From an uncultured Anaerofilum sp. (GTDB lineage Bacteria > Bacillota > Clostridia > Oscillospirales > Ruminococcaceae): a DNA stretch of 64,000 bases. The stretch lies in assembly GCA_944385935.1 (NCBI GenBank), contig CALWZC010000005.1, positions 62,001-126,000 on the forward strand. The letters are read 5' to 3'. The translations under genes and the position numbers were made by a program. Under the pieces are notes generated by a model. It saw nothing but the letters and a program-made list of their open reading frames with translations, did no database searches and was not told where the DNA came from. The stretch's first letter is position 1. Every line of letters starts with the position of its first letter. Shown in pieces: positions 1 to 8,918 of this stretch.

Positions 1-1633
1 TGTTGCAAAAAGTGACAAAGCCGAGTTTGAAACTACATTTTTTGAGCAGGAAGATTCCGTTTTGCGTGTGCCACTACCCTTGAGTACGGAACAACTTCTA
101 AGTGGAATCCAACCTAGTTTGGGTGCTACTATGGAGTTGTTAAACAATGGAAAATTAGTTAAAGAGGACAATGTAGAAGAAGGCATGACCCTAAAGGTCA
201 CCGCAGAGGATGAAAAAACAACCAAAGAGTATACCATAGAAAAGAAAAATTCTTATGTATATTTTGATGATTTGATAAGTGGAGTTGCAGCAGGTAAGCA
301 AGGAAATATCTGGTTTGTACAAGAGCATATGAGTGATGGAAGCTATCAAAATATGACCAATTATCGTACAGACTGGAAAGGATGGGATGGCAACGACACT
401 ACCAACTGGCATTTTGTTGGTTGCAATAGTGGTGCAAGTCCCACTTCTATTAAAATTGTTGACCGACTAGTTGACCGTACCAACAAAGGCCATGCAATTG
501 GTTTCCGTGCACCAGTAGATGGTAGCATTCAATTAACTGCCATAGATGGCCTAAAATTATTGAGTGCAAACAATAGTGGTGAAGTATGGGTAAGTGTATT
601 GAAAAATGACCAGCCTATTATGGAGCAAACCCAATTGGATAACAGTGCACAAACATCCATTGAAGTGGATTATACAATTGATGTAAAGCGTGGAGACATC
701 ATTCGTGTAGAGGTTCAAAATAAGGGTGCAGGTGTGGCACAAGGTGGTGTACAAGCAAATGTTAAAGCAGAGTATACAGCCATTGCAGAGCCTACACCAA
801 CTCCAGAGCCCACATCTACCCCAGAGCCCACATCTACACCAAATCCCACATCTACACCAAATCCCACGGCTACACCGAAACCGACATCCACACCAGAACC
901 CACGACAACACCAAAGCCCACAACTTCTCCAGAGCCTACAACCACACCCAACCCCACAGCTACCCCTTCTCCTACAGCTACACCACAACCCACAGCTACA
1001 CCAAATCCGGGAGTGGTAACCCACACAACTGTAGCAAGCGAATTGAAGGAAGTTCCTGCCTCCTTGGCACAAATTCCAGAATTGAACACAGTTGCTAAAA
1101 TCCAAGCAAAGATGGAGACAACAGCCAAAGCTGTTGTGGGAGATTTGCAACAGTTTTCTTTATGGGATTATCGCTTAATGGCTACAATGAGCGATGGAAC
1201 CCAGCAAGAGGTAACACCGGAAAACTTCCCCAAAGAGGGCGTTGTTATAACATTGGATTTCCCACAATCTACCTCGGACAAGGATACCTTTGTGGTGACC
1301 CATATGTTCACAACAGAACAAGGCAGCCATAAAGTAGGTGATGTGGAAACCATTATCCCCACAGTCACCAAAGATGGTATTTCTTTCCGAGTTTACAGCT
1401 TGTCGCCCATTGGTCTGAGCTGGAAATCCAGCAGCTCCCAAAGCACTGGAGACAACAATCAGGGAAATAATAACCAAAACAACCAAAATCAAACACCCTC
1501 CACACCATCTGGAAATACAAGCACCAGCCCTCAAACAGGGGATAGTGCAACAGCATACACAATGCTTTTTGCCTGTTTGAGCGTTGCAGGTTTGAGCGGA
1601 GGAATGGTATACAGCAGAAAGTATAACAAATAA
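1..1633 (+). CDS. Cell-wall-anchored surface protein, 5' end outside window
   Basis: The reading frame is already open at base 2, so the N-terminus and any signal peptide lie upstream. The visible part has a short Ig-like or repeat-type segment ending in YTIEKK, then a domain of about 170 residues rich in Trp, Asn and Gly that could be a beta-sandwich binding domain. A long Pro/Thr/Glu-rich spacer (bases 788-1011) follows, then a domain of about 150 residues, a Gln/Asn-rich linker, and a sorting signal: SPQTGD, a hydrophobic helix and a basic tail ending SRKYNK. The sorting signal is a variant of LPXTG, so a sortase probably links the protein to peptidoglycan. No sortase gene is in the window. 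The ligand or substrate is unknown. A strong terminator follows the stop. Confidence 0.8.
   Translation, partial: VAKSDKAEFETTFFEQEDSVLRVPLPLSTEQLLSGIQPSLGATMELLNNGKLVKEDNVEEGMTLKVTAEDEKTTKEYTIEKKNSYVYFDDLISGVAAGKQGNIWFVQEHMSDGSYQNMTNYRTDWKGWDGNDTTNWHFVGCNSGASPTSIKIVDRLVDRTNKGHAIGFRAPVDGSIQLTAIDGLKLLSANNSGEVWVSVLKNDQPIMEQTQLDNSAQTSIEVDYTIDVKRGDIIRVEVQNKGAGVAQGGVQANVKAEYTAIAEPTPTPEPTSTPEPTSTPNPTSTPNPTATPKPTSTPEPTTTPKPTTSPEPTTTPNPTATPSPTATPQPTATPNPGVVTHTTVASELKEVPASLAQIPELNTVAKIQAKMETTAKAVVGDLQQFSLWDYRLMATMSDGTQQEVTPENFPKEGVVITLDFPQSTSDKDTFVVTHMFTTEQGSHKVGDVETIIPTVTKDGISFRVYSLSPIGLSWKSSSSQSTGDNNQGNNNQNNQNQTPSTPSGNTSTSPQTGDSATAYTMLFACLSVAGLSGGMVYSRKYNK
788..1011 (+). repeat. Pro-Thr-rich spacer repeat
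   Basis: Degenerate codon repeats read PTPEPTSTPEPTSTPNPTST and similar for about 75 residues. This is a typical extended wall-spanning linker in sortase substrates. The repeated ACA/CCA codons leave the antisense strand without stops and give spurious long minus-strand ORFs. Confidence 0.9.
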
Positions 1634-1654
1634 CAATATGCGGTAAGCTATACG

Positions 1655-1696
1655 AAGAAAGCGGTATTGCTTCACAAGAAGTAATACCGCTTTCTT
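1655..1696 (+). terminator. Rho-independent terminator of the surface protein gene
   Basis: A 19-pair stem (1655-1673 with 1678-1696, one G-T wobble) with an ACAA loop is followed by GTTTTGT. It lies 22 bases after the surface protein stop. Confidence 0.85.
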
Positions 1697-1717
1697 GTTT
1701 TGTATATAAAAACAAAA

Positions 1718-1751
1718 AACACCTTGTAGAACAAAAACTCTACAAGATGTT
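1718..1751 (-). terminator. Terminator of the minus-strand tRNA pair
   Basis: Arms 1718-1730 and 1739-1751 form a 13-pair stem with one wobble. Read on the minus strand it is followed by a T-rich run (TTTTGTTTTT), and it lies directly downstream of tRNA-Leu. Confidence 0.8.
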
Positions 1752-1758
1752 CTCTACT

Positions 1759-1845
1759 TGGTGCGGATGAAGGGACTTGAACCCCCACGGTATTGCTACC
1801 ACTAGAACCTGAATCTAGCGCGTCTGCCTATTCCGCCACATCCGC
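1759..1845 (-). tRNA. tRNA-Leu (CAG)
   Basis: The 87-base class II tRNA has a GCGGATG acceptor stem pairing with CATCCGC, discriminator A, encoded CCA and a long variable arm. The anticodon loop TTCAGGT gives anticodon CAG. It is four bases downstream of tRNA-Pro and shares its promoter. Confidence 0.95.
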
Positions 1846-1849
1846 ATAT

Positions 1850-1926
1850 TGGTCGGGGCAACAGGACTTGAACCTGCGGCATCGTGGTCCCAAACCACGC
1901 ACTCTACCAAACTGAGCTATGCCCCG
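1850..1926 (-). tRNA. tRNA-Pro (TGG)
   Basis: The 77-base cloverleaf starts CGGGGC and ends with an encoded CCA. The anticodon loop TTTGGGA inside a CGTGG/CCACG stem gives anticodon TGG. It is the first gene of the minus-strand tRNA unit. Confidence 0.95.
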
Positions 1927-1966
1927 ATTTACTGAACATCCCCAATACCATCGAGAATGCTTATTC

Positions 1967-1995
1967 ATTATACAGTACAAAGCACAATTCGTCAA
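1967..1995 (-). promoter_or_regulatory. Promoter for tRNA-Pro/tRNA-Leu
   Basis: On the minus strand TTGACG (1990-1995) and TATAAT (1967-1972) are separated by 17 bases, ending about 40 bases before tRNA-Pro. Confidence 0.8.
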
Positions 1996-2089
1996 TAGTT
2001 TTTTTCTGTCTAACAAAAAAATATTTTTCTGTTTTGTATATCAATGCTTTGCACAGGCTGGATTTTTGTTGTAACAAAAGCCAAAAACC

Positions 2090-2118
2090 TTGCAGGAAGC
2101 CTAACAGCGTGATACAAT
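2090..2118 (+). promoter_or_regulatory. Promoter for ppa
   Basis: TTGCAG (2090-2095) and TACAAT (2113-2118) are separated by 17 bases, about 68 bases before the ppa start codon. It diverges from the tRNA promoter at 1967-1995. Confidence 0.65.
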
Positions 2119-2185
2119 AGGCAAGGAAAATGTACGATTGAACAAATAAATGGAAGGAATCTAAATAAGAAGGAGAGTAAAAACA

Positions 2186-2719
2186 ATGGCAAATATTTGG
2201 CATAACATTAATCCGGCTCGTATCAATCCTGATGATTTTATTGCAGTAATTGAAATTGAAAAAGGCTCTAAAAATAAGTATGAGTTGGACAAAGAAACCG
2301 GACATATTATCCTTGACCGCATTTTGCACACTTCCACTCACTATCCTGCCAACTATGGCTTGATTCCTCGCACTTTGGCAGATGATGGCGACCCATTGGA
2401 TGTTTTGGTGCTGTGCAGCGAGGTGATTCATCCTCTTAGCTTGGTTCGTTGCTATCCCATTGGTGTAATTAAGATGATGGATGGCGGAAAGCTGGACGAA
2501 AAAATTATTGCAATTCCCTTTGAGGACCCAACCTATCGAGATTATAAGGATATTTGTGAATTGCCCAGCCATATCTTTACCGAAATGCGCCATTTCTTTA
2601 CTGTATATAAAAACTTGGAAGGCAAAGATACCGTGGTAAATGAGGAGGAAGGCCCAGAGGAGGCAAAACGAATCATTGAAAGCTGCCGGGAAAACTATGT
2701 AAACAAGTTCTGCAAATAA
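2186..2719 (+). CDS. ppa: Inorganic pyrophosphatase, family I
   Basis: The cytoplasmic enzyme hydrolyses pyrophosphate to two phosphates and so pulls biosynthetic reactions forward. At 177 residues it has the usual length for bacterial family I enzymes. The family signature DDGDPLDVLVL is at residues 66-76, with the metal-binding aspartates, and the pocket residues EIEKGSKNKYE (23-33) and HYPANYGLIP (52-61) are present. The ATG is preceded by AAGGAGAG at good spacing. The gene is monocistronic: own promoter upstream and a shared convergent terminator downstream. Confidence 0.95.
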   Translation: MANIWHNINPARINPDDFIAVIEIEKGSKNKYELDKETGHIILDRILHTSTHYPANYGLIPRTLADDGDPLDVLVLCSEVIHPLSLVRCYPIGVIKMMDGGKLDEKIIAIPFEDPTYRDYKDICELPSHIFTEMRHFFTVYKNLEGKDTVVNEEEGPEEAKRIIESCRENYVNKFCK

Positions 2720-2735
2720 GTGGAATTAAATAATT

Positions 2736-2776
2736 ATCTCCCCCTGCAAGATGGAATTCATTTTGCAAGGGGAGAT
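2736..2776. terminator. Bidirectional terminator between ppa and the cysteine-synthase-like gene
   Basis: Arms 2736-2749 and 2763-2776 form a 14-base stem with one mismatch. T-rich sequence lies on both sides, as expected for two convergent genes whose stop codons are 2719 and 2782. Confidence 0.8.
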
Positions 2777-2781
2777 TGCTT

Positions 2782-3672
2782 TTATTGGCACAATTCTATG
2801 CCAGAGAATACACAAAGAACACGGCTGGAGGGTTTTTCTCGCAATAGGTGGCAGGCTGCCTCGGCAACAGCTCCCGCACTGCGGCAAGCAGGAATGCCCT
2901 GAGTAAGCAAAATTTGATGAGCAGTAGCGGCTGCTTCTCCGCTGGAAACGGCGATAATGCGGTTCACCACATAGGGATTGTAGTTGTCTGGGACAAAGCC
3001 TAAACCAATGCCCTCAATGCTGTGGCTGCCTGCAAATCCTTCGTTTAGGCATTGGCTTTCGTATGGCTCCACCGCAATAATACTGGCATTTGACCAAGCC
3101 TTTGCATATTCTCCCACACCAGTGATGGTGCCACCGGTGCCCACTCCTATAACAATAAAATCCAAATCTCCTCCTGTAGCCCGAAAAATGGCAGGGCCTG
3201 TGACACGGCGATGAAATTCTGGGTTTAGGTCATTGGAAAAGCAATCCATGTAGTATGCGTTGTGGGTTTGCGCATATTCTTTAGCAATTTGGGACAATTG
3301 TTGCTGACAGTTGGCTTCGCAAAGATGGACAGAAGCCCCTAATTGCTTTAGTAGCTCCACACGGGCATGGTCGGTGGTAAAAGGAACACACAGTATTAAA
3401 GGATGCCCCAGTTGTCTGCATGCCAAAGCCAAAGCTACCCCAAATGTGCCACAGCTTGCCTCTACAACGGTTTGGCGAGGTTGAAGGAGTTTTCCTTCTT
3501 GGGCAAGTGCTAACATTCCATAGGCAAGAGGGCTTTTGATGGTGCCTGTTGCACCACCATATGCCAAACATGCCAGCAATGTCCCTTGCAACTGTTGGGA
3601 ACGGACAAAGGCCTGTAAAGAAACCACAGGAAACTGTCCGATGGTTTGTAAATAGTCAGAAATGTTCGACAT
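2782..3672 (-). CDS. PLP-dependent cysteine synthase-like enzyme (fold type II)
   Basis: The 296-residue protein belongs to the CysK/CysM/cystathionine beta-synthase family. Family members replace a beta-substituent on serine-type substrates, most often O-acetylserine with sulfide. Lys46 sits where the PLP-binding lysine is expected, and the phosphate-binding GTGGT loop is at 178-182. The substrate loop is unusual: SCGTFG (73-78) instead of TSGNTG, and TIKSP instead of the usual SVKDR. The cysteine role is therefore not certain, and a different amino acid or sulfur substrate is possible. I placed the start at the ATG at 3672, which has GGGGGGA six bases upstream, rather than at in-frame codons further upstream. 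No other sulfur gene lies nearby. Confidence 0.75.
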   Translation of the reverse strand: MSNISDYLQTIGQFPVVSLQAFVRSQQLQGTLLACLAYGGATGTIKSPLAYGMLALAQEGKLLQPRQTVVEASCGTFGVALALACRQLGHPLILCVPFTTDHARVELLKQLGASVHLCEANCQQQLSQIAKEYAQTHNAYYMDCFSNDLNPEFHRRVTGPAIFRATGGDLDFIVIGVGTGGTITGVGEYAKAWSNASIIAVEPYESQCLNEGFAGSHSIEGIGLGFVPDNYNPYVVNRIIAVSSGEAAATAHQILLTQGIPACRSAGAVAEAACHLLREKPSSRVLCVFSGIELCQ

Positions 3673-3843
3673 GGCATATCCCCCCATTTTGAAGAAATTT
3701 TGTAATTTTATGGTACAAAAGGGCAAGGGAAAAGTCAAGAGCAGAAACAAAAGGGGAAACTATACGAAAAATAAGATGATTTTACCATAAAATTGGATAA
3801 ATATTGAAAAAAGAATTATTTTTGAAAAAAATGAAAAATAATA

Positions 3844-3872
3844 TTGACATTTTGAGAATCTTTCGATATAAT
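3844..3872 (+). promoter_or_regulatory. Promoter for tRNA-Asp/tRNA-Thr
   Basis: Consensus TTGACA (3844-3849) and TATAAT (3867-3872) are 17 bases apart, ending about 30 bases before tRNA-Asp. Confidence 0.9.
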
Positions 3873-3902
3873 AAACATCGTCGCCGCAAGCGGCAAGCAT
3901 TT

Positions 3903-3979
3903 GGCCCGGTAGTTCAGTTGGTTAGAACGCTAGCCTGTCACGCTAGAGGTCGTGGGTTCGAGCCCCATCCGGGTCGCCA
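3903..3979 (+). tRNA. tRNA-Asp (GTC)
   Basis: The 77-base cloverleaf has acceptor GGCCCGG/CCGGGTC, discriminator G and an encoded CCA. The loop CTGTCAC in a CTAGC/GCTAG stem gives anticodon GTC. Confidence 0.95.
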
Positions 3980-3982
3980 TAT

Positions 3983-4058
3983 GCTGCTATAGCTCAGCAG
4001 GTAGAGCACATCCTTGGTAAGGATGAGGTCGTGCGTTCAAGTCGCATTAGCAGCTCCA
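3983..4058 (+). tRNA. tRNA-Thr (GGT)
   Basis: The 76-base cloverleaf has acceptor GCTGCTA/TAGCAGC and an encoded CCA. The loop TTGGTAA in a CATCC/GGATG stem gives anticodon GGT. It is four bases after tRNA-Asp and shares its transcript. Confidence 0.95.
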
Positions 4059-4086
4059 AAAGCCCACTGGTTTTCCGGTGGGCTTT
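4059..4086 (+). terminator. Terminator of the tRNA-Asp/Thr unit
   Basis: AAAGCCCACTGG (4059-4070) pairs with CCGGTGGGCTTT (4075-4086) around a TTTT loop. The T run continues to 4088. Confidence 0.9.
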
Positions 4087-4126
4087 TTGCTTTATACAAA
4101 GTTAAACTTGCTATTGCCTGCATTGG

Positions 4127-4155
4127 TTGAAATTTGGCAATAATTATATTATACT
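4127..4155 (+). promoter_or_regulatory. Promoter of the legionaminic acid locus
   Basis: TTGAAA (4127-4132) and TATACT (4150-4155) are 17 bases apart. The leader to the first start codon is about 105 bases and AT-rich; I recognise no riboswitch in it. No other clear promoter or terminator was found before about 20.2 kb, so this probably drives the whole locus. Confidence 0.75.
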
Positions 4156-4266
4156 GTTTAGTATGTGTATAAGAAAGAAACAGGATTTTTTGCTTTTCAC
4201 AGAGAAATTGTCTGTATCAATAAAAATCGCTTGTATTGTTTTTAGATGAAGGGAGTATCAGAACCT

Positions 4267-5250
4267 ATGGCAAACACTGTTTTGGTAACAGGTGCAGATG
4301 GATTTATTGGTAGCCATCTCACAGAAGAATTGGTAAAACGAGGAGAAAAAGTAAAGGCTTTTTGCTATTATAACTCTTTTGGCACATGGGGATGGCTGGA
4401 TACCTTAGAGCCTCATATCAAAAAGGAAATTGAGGTATTTATGGGGGATATCCGTGACCCCAACGGTGTGAGAACTGCCATGGAAGGCCAGGATATTGTA
4501 TACCATTTGGCAGCACTGATTGCAATTCCCTTCAGTTATCATAGCCCGGACAGCTATGTGGATACCAATATCAAGGGCACCTTGAATGTGTTGAATGCTG
4601 CCCGTCAGGTGGGTACCAAACGGTTGCTGGTGACTTCTACCAGTGAGGTGTATGGAACTGCCCAGTATGTTCCCATTGATGAAAAACATCCTTACCAAGG
4701 GCAAAGCCCATATTCTGCCACAAAAATTGGCGCAGACCGTTTGGCAGAAAGTTTCTATCGCAGCTTTAACCTTCCTGTAACCATTGTACGGCCGTTTAAT
4801 ACCTATGGCCCCCGTCAAAGTGCAAGAGCTGTAATTCCCACCATTATTACCCAGTTGTTGGCAGGGAAGGAAGAAATTCACCTTGGTAGCCTAACTCCTA
4901 CCCGTGATTTTAACTATGTAAAAGATACAGCAAATGGATTTATTACCATTGCAGGCTGCGACAAAGCCATTGGGCAAGAACTGAACATTGCTACACAGCA
5001 AGAAATCAGCATTGGACAACTGGCAGAGGAACTGATTCGGCAAATTAATCCCAATGCACGCATTACCACAGACCAACAACGCCTACGCCCAGAAAAAAGC
5101 GAAGTAAACCGCTTGTTGGGAACTGCCGAAAAGCTGAATGCTCTGACCGGATGGAAACCCCAATATACCTTTGAACAAGGACTCGCCGAAACCATTGCTT
5201 GGGTGCGGCAAAATTTAGACCGATATAAAGTAGACATTTACAATCTGTGA
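4267..5250 (+). CDS. legB: NAD-dependent sugar-nucleotide 4,6-dehydratase, LegB-like
   Basis: This short-chain dehydrogenase of the extended SDR family has 327 residues. The Rossmann motif GADGFIG is at 9-15, the TSTSE region at 123-127, and the catalytic pair Tyr149/Lys153 lies in YSATK. In legionaminic acid synthesis LegB removes water from GDP-GlcNAc to give the 4-keto-6-deoxy sugar that LegC aminates. That role is inferred mainly from the LegC, LegG, LegI and LegF genes that follow, because the fold alone would also fit UDP-sugar epimerases. I preferred the ATG at 4267 over the one at 4246: the former has AAGGGAG upstream (about 11 bases away), the latter has no ribosome binding site. Confidence 0.8.
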   Translation: MANTVLVTGADGFIGSHLTEELVKRGEKVKAFCYYNSFGTWGWLDTLEPHIKKEIEVFMGDIRDPNGVRTAMEGQDIVYHLAALIAIPFSYHSPDSYVDTNIKGTLNVLNAARQVGTKRLLVTSTSEVYGTAQYVPIDEKHPYQGQSPYSATKIGADRLAESFYRSFNLPVTIVRPFNTYGPRQSARAVIPTIITQLLAGKEEIHLGSLTPTRDFNYVKDTANGFITIAGCDKAIGQELNIATQQEISIGQLAEELIRQINPNARITTDQQRLRPEKSEVNRLLGTAEKLNALTGWKPQYTFEQGLAETIAWVRQNLDRYKVDIYNL

Positions 5251-5260
5251 GGCGTTGTAT

Positions 5261-6928
5261 ATGAAAGGTGCCTTACAGAACATGGTTAAATTTTTGAAAA
5301 AGCCTGCCGTTCGCATAGCGGCGGGCTATTTTGCGTTGCAGATTTGCATGGTGGCACTGGTGTACTATTGGCGTGTATTTTACAACTATGGTGGCTCGGC
5401 CATGAAGCTGACATTGTTGTGTTGCCTCGTTTCCACTGTGCTGTTTGCCATAGGTTGTGTGACCGTTTGGAAGGTAAAAAGTTTTGCAGCTCGTACAGCA
5501 ATTGTGATTGCTGTGTGTGGAGTGGGATTTTGCTTTGCAAATCCACCAATGCAAGCACCAGATGAGCAGGTCCACTACCAAAGAAGCTATTCCATTAGCA
5601 TGGGAAGGCTGGATTTTGACTATGACCGAGGATATCCACCAGATGTCATTGCTTTGTTGAAAAGTTTTCCCGGAGCATGGACAAATACCATTACTTCTTA
5701 CTGGGCAAGTGTTGACCCTGCCACAGGAGAAGTATTTGAGGCAGGAAGCAGCGCAAATTATCCCATAAAAATACGGGGAGAACATCGAGAATGGATGGGG
5801 CTGCAATTTGAAGAATACCAAAAGCAAAAGCAGATGGAACAACCCGTAGGGAATGAACCTATTATGTTCCAGATTTTGCCCTTTTTGCCCCAAGCCTTGG
5901 GTATGGCTGTGACCCGTTTACTGGGTGGAGATGCGTTGGCTTGTTTGTATGGGGGAAGATTGTTCAATCTGGCGGTGTACACTGGTTTGTGTTGGCTTGC
6001 TCTAAAAAATTGCCGACGATACCAGACGGTATTTGCTGCAATAATGCTGCTGCCACTAAGCCTATATTTGGCGGCATCCCTCAGCTACGACTCTATGTTA
6101 TTAGGGTTGTACTATCTGACAGCAAGTTACTATTGCGCCAACCAAATTCGTACAAAAGATGTTATAGTATTTTTGATTTCTTTTGTACTAATGAATGCTG
6201 TAAAACCTTGGATTAGTTTGTTGTGGTTGGTGTTGCCATTGGTGTTGCCACGGAAAGCATGGAACACCCCTATCAAAAAGTGGCAACTTGCAGCAGTGGG
6301 GTTGGTTGGTGCTTTGGCAATGACCTTCTTTGTGGAGTGGTACGGCAGAACCATGCGTTTCAACTACCCCGAAATTGGGCGGATGCTGGGAAGTGATGTG
6401 GTCAATGGAGGGAAACAGCTTGCCTTTGTTTTGCAAAACATTCCCCGCACCATTGCGGTATTCCTTGGCACCTTGTATGAAAATACCCTCTATTTGGGTC
6501 AGCTTGGAACCTTTGGCGCATTGGATTTGCGACTTCCGGTGGTTCAGTTGCTTTCGGTGGTGGCACTATTGTTGGCAACTGCCCTTGCTGTCCATGAAAA
6601 AAGCAGTTTGACTCCTCGTTCTGCCCTTGGACTAGGTGTGTTGGCTGTATGTTACACAGGTGCCGTATTGGCAGCCTTGTATATCACCTATACCCCTGTG
6701 GGGATGGTGCGTGTGCTGGGGGTTCAGGCAAGATATTTATTACCCCCCTTCTTGATGTTGTTTATTTTGTTGGCTGCCTTGTTAAGCCATGTTTTAGAGC
6801 CAAAGCTATCTGGCACAGGCAAAGCCCAAAAATTGGCAGTGTCTGTTTCGGGAGTGGTGGCATTGGTGAGTGCGGTACTATTGGCACAACACTATTTTAT
6901 TGGCCCGGCTTATTGGATGCCGGCATAA
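5261..6928 (+). CDS. DUF2142 multi-pass membrane protein, GT-C-like glycosyltransferase
   Basis: The protein of about 555 residues has roughly a dozen hydrophobic helices. After the first helices it carries NPPMQAPDEQVHY; the Asp101-Glu102 pair in the first outer loop is the hallmark of DUF2142 proteins and resembles the catalytic acidic motif of GT-C glycosyltransferases that use lipid-linked sugars. It probably adds a sugar to a glycan on the outer membrane face. The ATG at 5261 has GAGG eight bases upstream. It begins 10 bases after legB and is the first of three GT-C-like genes inserted between legB and legC. Donor and acceptor are unknown. Confidence 0.75.
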   Translation: MKGALQNMVKFLKKPAVRIAAGYFALQICMVALVYYWRVFYNYGGSAMKLTLLCCLVSTVLFAIGCVTVWKVKSFAARTAIVIAVCGVGFCFANPPMQAPDEQVHYQRSYSISMGRLDFDYDRGYPPDVIALLKSFPGAWTNTITSYWASVDPATGEVFEAGSSANYPIKIRGEHREWMGLQFEEYQKQKQMEQPVGNEPIMFQILPFLPQALGMAVTRLLGGDALACLYGGRLFNLAVYTGLCWLALKNCRRYQTVFAAIMLLPLSLYLAASLSYDSMLLGLYYLTASYYCANQIRTKDVIVFLISFVLMNAVKPWISLLWLVLPLVLPRKAWNTPIKKWQLAAVGLVGALAMTFFVEWYGRTMRFNYPEIGRMLGSDVVNGGKQLAFVLQNIPRTIAVFLGTLYENTLYLGQLGTFGALDLRLPVVQLLSVVALLLATALAVHEKSSLTPRSALGLGVLAVCYTGAVLAALYITYTPVGMVRVLGVQARYLLPPFLMLFILLAALLSHVLEPKLSGTGKAQKLAVSVSGVVALVSAVLLAQHYFIGPAYWMPA

Positions 6929-6941
6929 GGAGAGAGTGCCC

Positions 6942-8918
6942 ATGACAGTTGTTTCAATGCTTGCAGCCTTATTGTGCATCTATGGATTTTGCAGCCTGCT
7001 GGTGAACAAAGCAGAGATTTCTGCATCTGCTGCACCTATTACAGTGCTTTGTGCAAGTATGGTGTGGTTTTCTGTGGTGGGAACGGCAGGTTTTCTTTGG
7101 ATTGGCGGTTTGCTATATTTTGCCGCAGGATTGGCTGTTTTGGTGTGGCAGATTGTGAAAAATAGGGATGGGGCTTTTCGATTGTGGAAAGAACCCGCTT
7201 TCGTGCTATTTTTTGGGTGTAGTTTCTTTTTGGTTGCCTTGTTTGCAGTACAAAAGCCTATGTTCTATCAATGGGACGAATTTACCTTTTGGGGCAGTGC
7301 TGCAAAGGTAACTTTTGAAAGTGGACAACTATATCCTACTGTGAATAGCAATATGGTCACCACAGCATATCCTCCCGCCTTGCCTTTGTTGGTGTATTGG
7401 TTCCAATTTTTTGGTACACAATTTGCCGAATGGGTGGGCTATGCTGCCTATGACATTCTTGCTGTGGCTTGTGTTGCCTCTTTGTGCCATAAGCAAAGAA
7501 ATTCTGGTTGCCCCATATTTTTGGGTGTGACAGGTTTGCTTTTGCCACTGTTTTTTGAAATTGGAGCAAGCACAGGAATTGCATCTACTGTTTATTTGAA
7601 TTTGCAGGCAGATGTTACTCTGGGACTTTTGTTTGGTGCGGCTCTGGCAGTGTACTACACATCCCAAAAGCGCAAACAAGATATAGCAGTGGTATGGGTG
7701 ATTTTGGCGGCCTTGTCTTTGGTAAAAGATATGGGGCTAGCCTTGGGTTTGATTGCGGCTGGTATCATGGCAGTGGATTTTTTGTGCTGTGAAACAGCTT
7801 TGCCACTTTCCAAACGGTTACCCATTTCAGCGGCGGTATTCGGGGCATTGGCTGCTGTGGTAGTCGTTGGCTGGTGGGGCTGGTCTAAGTATGTGGGCAT
7901 TGTGTCAGGAGAAAATCGCTTTGACCTTGGCAATACAGGAGAAAGCCATTCTTTGGGAATGGGAGAAATGCTGGTGCAAGGTGTAAAAGAACTGCTAGGC
8001 ATTGGAACAACAGAGCAGTTTTCTCAAATGGGGAAAGCAATGCTGCAAGCCTACTGGCAAAGAAAAATTTGCTTGCTGGGTAGCGGTTTGGTGGTAACAG
8101 TTGTAATTATGGCATTGTTGGCTGTTGCTTTTATAGCAGGTGACAAAAAACACAAAAAGCGAGTGGTATTGTATGCTGTATTTAGCACAGGGGGCTTTTT
8201 GGCTTTTTGGGTGTTCCATTGGTTTTTGTATTTGTATGTGTTCAAATCCCTAGAGGGAGAGCAGTTGAAAGACTACTCCCGTTATTTTAGCGAGTATTAT
8301 TTAGGATGGCTGGTAGGAGCCATGGCATTGTTGGCTATCAGCCAAAAAAGTAGATTGGTGGATTATGTTTCCGCTGTATTTTTGTGTGGTATTGGCGGTG
8401 CAATCGCTTTGCGTGGACAAACTGTCAACAACTTTATGAATTATTCAAACACCTTTTATCAAGAGCGATTGCATGTAAAACAGCGTGCCCAACAGGTCAA
8501 TGAACTTGTTTCTCCAGAGGACAGAATCTATCCTATTTTGCAAACCAATGATGGAACCCGTTGGTATTACTATGGGTATGAGCTGGAAAGCACCTTGCTG
8601 AAAATGTATGGCGGAGGAGATGGCAGCAAAGAAAATCCCTATCAGCCCACAACGGCAGCTACCTTGACCGATGGGCAGCAGTTGGGATTGCAACGCTATG
8701 AGGTAACCGCTAAGCAACAGGACCTTGTGAATTACCTAAAAGAAACACAAGCCACTGTATTGCTGGTGGATAGGGCAGACGATTATACAGCACAACTATT
8801 ACAGCCCTACACACAAGGAACCATGGACAACAGTGGGTTATTGGGAATCTCTCTCTATTCCATTGATTGGGAAGATACCCTTGTGTTGACCCCGATAGAA
8901 TCGGAGGTGAACCAGTGA
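6942..8918 (+). CDS. GT-C-like membrane glycosyltransferase, module copy 1
   Basis: The 658-residue protein has many membrane helices over its first 500 residues and a C-terminal outer-face domain of about 150 residues. The first large loop has QWDEFTFWG, with Asp112-Glu113 preceded by Trp111, similar to the acidic motif of GT39/GT83-type enzymes. It is a paralogue of the protein at 9545-11584, which has VWDEMSFWG at the same place. The ATG at 6942 has AAGGAGA upstream; longer in-frame starts lie inside the preceding gene and are unlikely. The stop overlaps the next start (GTGA), so the two products are probably made together. The transferred sugar cannot be read from sequence. Confidence 0.72.
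   Translation: MTVVSMLAALLCIYGFCSLLVNKAEISASAAPITVLCASMVWFSVVGTAGFLWIGGLLYFAAGLAVLVWQIVKNRDGAFRLWKEPAFVLFFGCSFFLVALFAVQKPMFYQWDEFTFWGSAAKVTFESGQLYPTVNSNMVTTAYPPALPLLVYWFQFFGTQFAEWVGYAAYDILAVACVASLCHKQRNSGCPIFLGVTGLLLPLFFEIGASTGIASTVYLNLQADVTLGLLFGAALAVYYTSQKRKQDIAVVWVILAALSLVKDMGLALGLIAAGIMAVDFLCCETALPLSKRLPISAAVFGALAAVVVVGWWGWSKYVGIVSGENRFDLGNTGESHSLGMGEMLVQGVKELLGIGTTEQFSQMGKAMLQAYWQRKICLLGSGLVVTVVIMALLAVAFIAGDKKHKKRVVLYAVFSTGGFLAFWVFHWFLYLYVFKSLEGEQLKDYSRYFSEYYLGWLVGAMALLAISQKSRLVDYVSAVFLCGIGGAIALRGQTVNNFMNYSNTFYQERLHVKQRAQQVNELVSPEDRIYPILQTNDGTRWYYYGYELESTLLKMYGGGDGSKENPYQPTTAATLTDGQQLGLQRYEVTAKQQDLVNYLKETQATVLLVDRADDYTAQLLQPYTQGTMDNSGLLGISLYSIDWEDTLVLTPIESEVNQ

Noticed and set aside
557..1150. 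Long minus-strand ORFs (197 and 137 residues) opposite the surface protein
   Set aside because: They are Cys/Gly/Val-rich mirror images of the Pro-Thr repeat and have no ribosome binding site.
1961..2593. A 210-residue minus-strand ORF over the tRNA promoter and ppa
   Set aside because: It crosses two promoters and the conserved ppa gene and has no ribosome binding site.
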